Source: Hepsetus odoe
Taxonomy: Eukaryota > Chordata > Actinopteri > Characiformes > Hepsetidae
Assembly (NCBI GenBank): GCA_017165825.1
Contig: CM029393.1
Location: forward strand, 7,926,893-7,990,892
Direction: 5' to 3'
Length of the DNA stretch: 64,000 nucleotides
Translations under genes and position numbers: made by a program
Shown here: positions 61,507 to 64,000 of the stretch, one piece after another
How the letters are laid out: every line of letters starts with the position of its first letter
How positions within the stretch are numbered: position 1 is the stretch's first letter
Notes under the pieces: model-generated
Told to the model about the DNA's origin: nothing
What the model saw: only the letters and a program-made list of their open reading frames with translations
The model's database searches: none

Positions 61507-61725
61507 CCCGTTAGGGGTCACCACAGTGGATCATCCGTCTCCGTTTCTTCCTCTACTCTGCATCTTCTTCTTTCACACTGACTGCTTCCATAAACCTCCT
61601 CTTTGGTGTTCCTCTTCTCCTCTTTCTCTCTCTCAACATCCTTCTTCTGATAAGCTCCTCGTCTCTCCTCTGCACGTGTCCAAACGAACACAGTTCTGCT
61701 TCTCTAACTTTGTCTCCAAATAACT
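61507..61725 (-). mobile_element. 5'-truncated LINE 3' end, copy 3
   Basis: On the minus strand the frame reads SFGHVQRRDEELIRRRML, then TPKRRFMEAVSVKEEDAE, a stop, and RKKRRRMIHCGDP with the terminal stop at 61512-61514. It lacks about nine codons between FM and EDAE compared with copies 1 and 2. The GHVQRRD and PKRRFM blocks show it is the same family as at 5.1 and 34.2 kb. It extends further 5' in the protein than copy 2. No microsatellite tail or target duplication is evident. Confidence 0.82.
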
Positions 61726-62841
61726 GTTTATACTCGTAACTGTGTAATTATACTCATGTATTTAAACAAGCTGCAAGTACAGTAGCTCTAAAAGAAGAAA
61801 AATCACCAGAAAGTAGGCAATACTTTCACTAATTACCCGACAAACAGAGCCGTGCATTCATTTCAAGCCCTGAATAATTGGGATTAATTATGGAGAGACT
61901 GGAGCAGACGCACTGCACCTTTACCTCATATCCCCTGCCCTCTTTAATCCAGGCCCAAGCGTTCTTGAGTCATGCCTTGCACAGGGTCACCAGAAGCTCT
62001 GTGATTCTTAAGCCTGAAGTCTGATTTTGGTGGCTCTCACTACAAAGACAGCCTGTGTTCGGGTTTTTTTCTTTCTTTCTTTAGTTGGAGATCTCTTCTA
62101 GCCACACACGCTAACTCGGTCAAGTCTTTTTGAGGGCCGACTGGCAATTTGGACCAACTGGTGCACGTCCATGCGTCCAGTAGGATTACATCGTAAGAAA
62201 AGAAAGCATCAGACAATATTTTGCTGTGCCGTTTGACCTTTCAGCCGTGTTTCGTTATATGTATGACTGAAATGGGAGATTGTCCAGTAGAGGACAATAT
62301 GGTCATGCAGGATCAATATCCTTGAAACAGGACATGGATAAATCTGCCTCCTCCAAACAACATTAGCGTGGTGTCATATCGGTTCCGGCCTGCCGTCTGT
62401 GCAGCTCGTGGTATCGGAGATGCGTTCTCAAATGCTGACATTCAAATGCTTTGTGGTGCCAGACATTTGAATAATGCTCCCCCTTTCTTTCAGTGCAAAC
62501 TGAGACTCGGATTCATTGCGAATGGAGGTCGCAGACAATTTTTGTTTCTCTGTTTTATTAAATGATTAAAGTAAGGATTTGACTTGACAGGACTGTCCCT
62601 CAGTCTGGATTTATGTGTGCACTCCACCAGGGCCTGGTGAGTTATGCCAGCATCTGTCAGCTTTGCTCAACCTGATTTGTTCTCCATCAAAGATATAGAT
62701 TTTTTTTTTCTTTCCCATCTGACTTGTGCTGCTGATTAGTAGTGGTAAAGTGGTAAAAACAGTGGAGTATTTTTATTTATTCTGTTTTTCTGGAACAGCT
62801 TGTTCAGCCCTTCGATCTGATCTTAACTGATTTGTGCTTTT
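61726..62841. other. Unique sequence, possible regulatory block
   Basis: No gene recognised. The interval 61830-62020 is repeat-free (CACTAATTACCCGACAAAC, GGGATTAATTATGG) and may be conserved non-coding DNA. Confidence 0.3.
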
Positions 62842-62862
62842 TGTTGTTGTTGTTGTTGTTGT
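62842..62862. repeat. (TTG)7 microsatellite
   Basis: Seven TTG units. Confidence 0.95.
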
Positions 62863-63944
62863 TTTTGAGTGTGTATCACACAAAGTCCCCCGATTTCTAA
62901 ACCTAGAGGGGGAAAATTGGTAAAGCGCCTCAGCAGAGGGCATTCGCCTAGCACTCAAATCCATTTTGTCCTTCCAACTGCTTATTTGTTTCTGTCTGAG
63001 TGTGTGTCTGTGTGCGATTGTACCCAAATCTTGGCACCGGATATTCAGTATGGCCTGTTTTCCACATGTGGCGCCTTGTTGCGAGTTCAGCACTGTGCTG
63101 TACGGTGGGCGCCAATGCACCAGGCTGCATTCCCTGTCCAGCCCCCTCCCCCTCGTCCCTCCCTGCTATGCATAGCTTCCAGGCCCCCTTATAAATCTCG
63201 GCTGGACACGAGGCCCTCAAGTGGCCAAGGTCACATGTGCCATTTTGGCTGTCAATCATCCTCCACAGCTCCTTTCGATCCGCAATGTTTCCTTCCACTC
63301 GCCAGCATTGTGTACTCAGCTCTTTTCAGAGGAGAGAAAGAGAAAGAGGGAGATAGAGTAAATATTACCACAGCAACAAAAAGCACTGGCACTTTAGTTT
63401 CCCTCTGAAGTCGGCCCACAATTCTCCACACGAGGCAGCCTTGAAAGGACCCACAATCTCCATGAATCCAAAGAAGCCGGAGTGTCGTAATTATGGAAAT
63501 ACACTTGAAGGCTTTTAACCGCAAAATGACTTTGATTCCCTACAATGGTCCCATTTCTCCTCCTTGCTGGGATGCGCAGTAGCATTTATTGACCTTTAGG
63601 TTGTTGCGGTGGCCAAGGTGCAGGTGGGGGAATAGATTTAAAGAGTTGGGGATCAGAAAATCCACCGATTGCGAATGCCACTTGAGAAATTCCTTCTTAC
63701 GTTTGTGCTATTTAGTCCTTGCGAGCCACGGATGGTCTCAGATTGATGTGGCAGACTGATGCACTTGCCATGAGTGAGGATAAGTCATAAAAGAGCAAAT
63801 TGAGCTTGACTGCTTTGTACTTAAGCCAGAACAGTCCAACACAGAGTGCCCACTTCAGAACTGAGCCCTCCGCTGCACCCATACTATTACATTCAGCATA
63901 ATTATAGTGATCATGAGCATCACTATAGGAGGAGTGACGAAGCA
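62863..63944. other. Unique sequence, open in several frames
   Basis: Between 62869 and 63408 there is a plus-strand frame of 179 codons, with opposing frames of 115 and 116 codons. I recognise no domain. Multiple frames open on both strands argue for low stop density, not coding. The region may be conserved non-coding DNA. Confidence 0.25.
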
Positions 63945-63968
63945 GGTGTGTGTGTGTGTGTGTGTGTG
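63945..63968. repeat. (GT)12 microsatellite
   Basis: A GT run of about 24 bp near the right edge. Confidence 0.95.
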
Positions 63969-64000
63969 GTGCCCACATGTGCCAGTTCAGTCAGCTTGCA

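Noticed and set aside
62869..63408. 179-codon plus-strand frame
   Set aside because: Opposed by two minus-strand frames of similar length, no domain and no splice or start context; treated as non-coding.

Overview
The window looks like nuclear DNA from a bony fish, most likely an ostariophysan teleost. The evidence is many copies of fish-type SINEs, foldback Tc1/mariner elements, 5'-truncated LINE tails and long CA, GA, GATA and GGAT microsatellites in AT-rich, intron-poor-looking DNA. The group assignment is an inference from repeat types I recognise; no gene settles it. I found no protein-coding gene I would defend. Bacterial features (operons, ribosome binding sites, CRISPR, insertion sequences) are absent.

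Layout. 1-5.6 kb: a foldback Tc1-like copy with a broken transposase end (847-1393), a SINE cluster (2.13-2.81 kb), and a V-SINE split by a LINE 3' end (5.05-5.56 kb). 5.6-20 kb: mostly unique sequence with scattered SINEs, including a head-to-tail pair (14.76-15.18 kb), a 19-bp minisatellite (17.5 kb) and a tRNA-Asp-like sequence inside a SINE (18.39 kb). 21-24 kb: two loci of an unusual 69-bp, 23-codon repeat. 24.6-30.2 kb: compound microsatellites and two more foldback Tc1-like copies in opposite orientation. 31.1-31.5 kb: a third 69-bp-repeat locus whose flank matches the one at 23 kb. 32.1-32.8 kb: a GC-rich candidate exon next to CT tracts. 34.1-37.5 kb: two copies of one long interspersed repeat, one interrupted by a LINE, the other by a SINE. 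40.6-41.5 kb: a GGAT-type satellite with a recurring long phrase. 45.3 kb: the fourth 69-bp-repeat locus. 48.9 kb: a GA tract of about 190 bp. The rest to 64 kb is mostly unique, with SINEs at 55.9 and 57.7 kb, a hairpin element at 59.6 kb and a LINE tail at 61.5 kb.

The window contains at least fourteen copies of one tRNA-derived SINE, three tails of one LINE family and three foldback Tc1-like copies. Several are nested, so relative ages can be read. The best candidate for something undescribed is the dispersed element carrying the in-frame 69-bp repeat. The non-repetitive stretches are rich in TAATTA-type and other AT-rich blocks, as in regulatory deserts near developmental genes, but conservation cannot be tested from one sequence.
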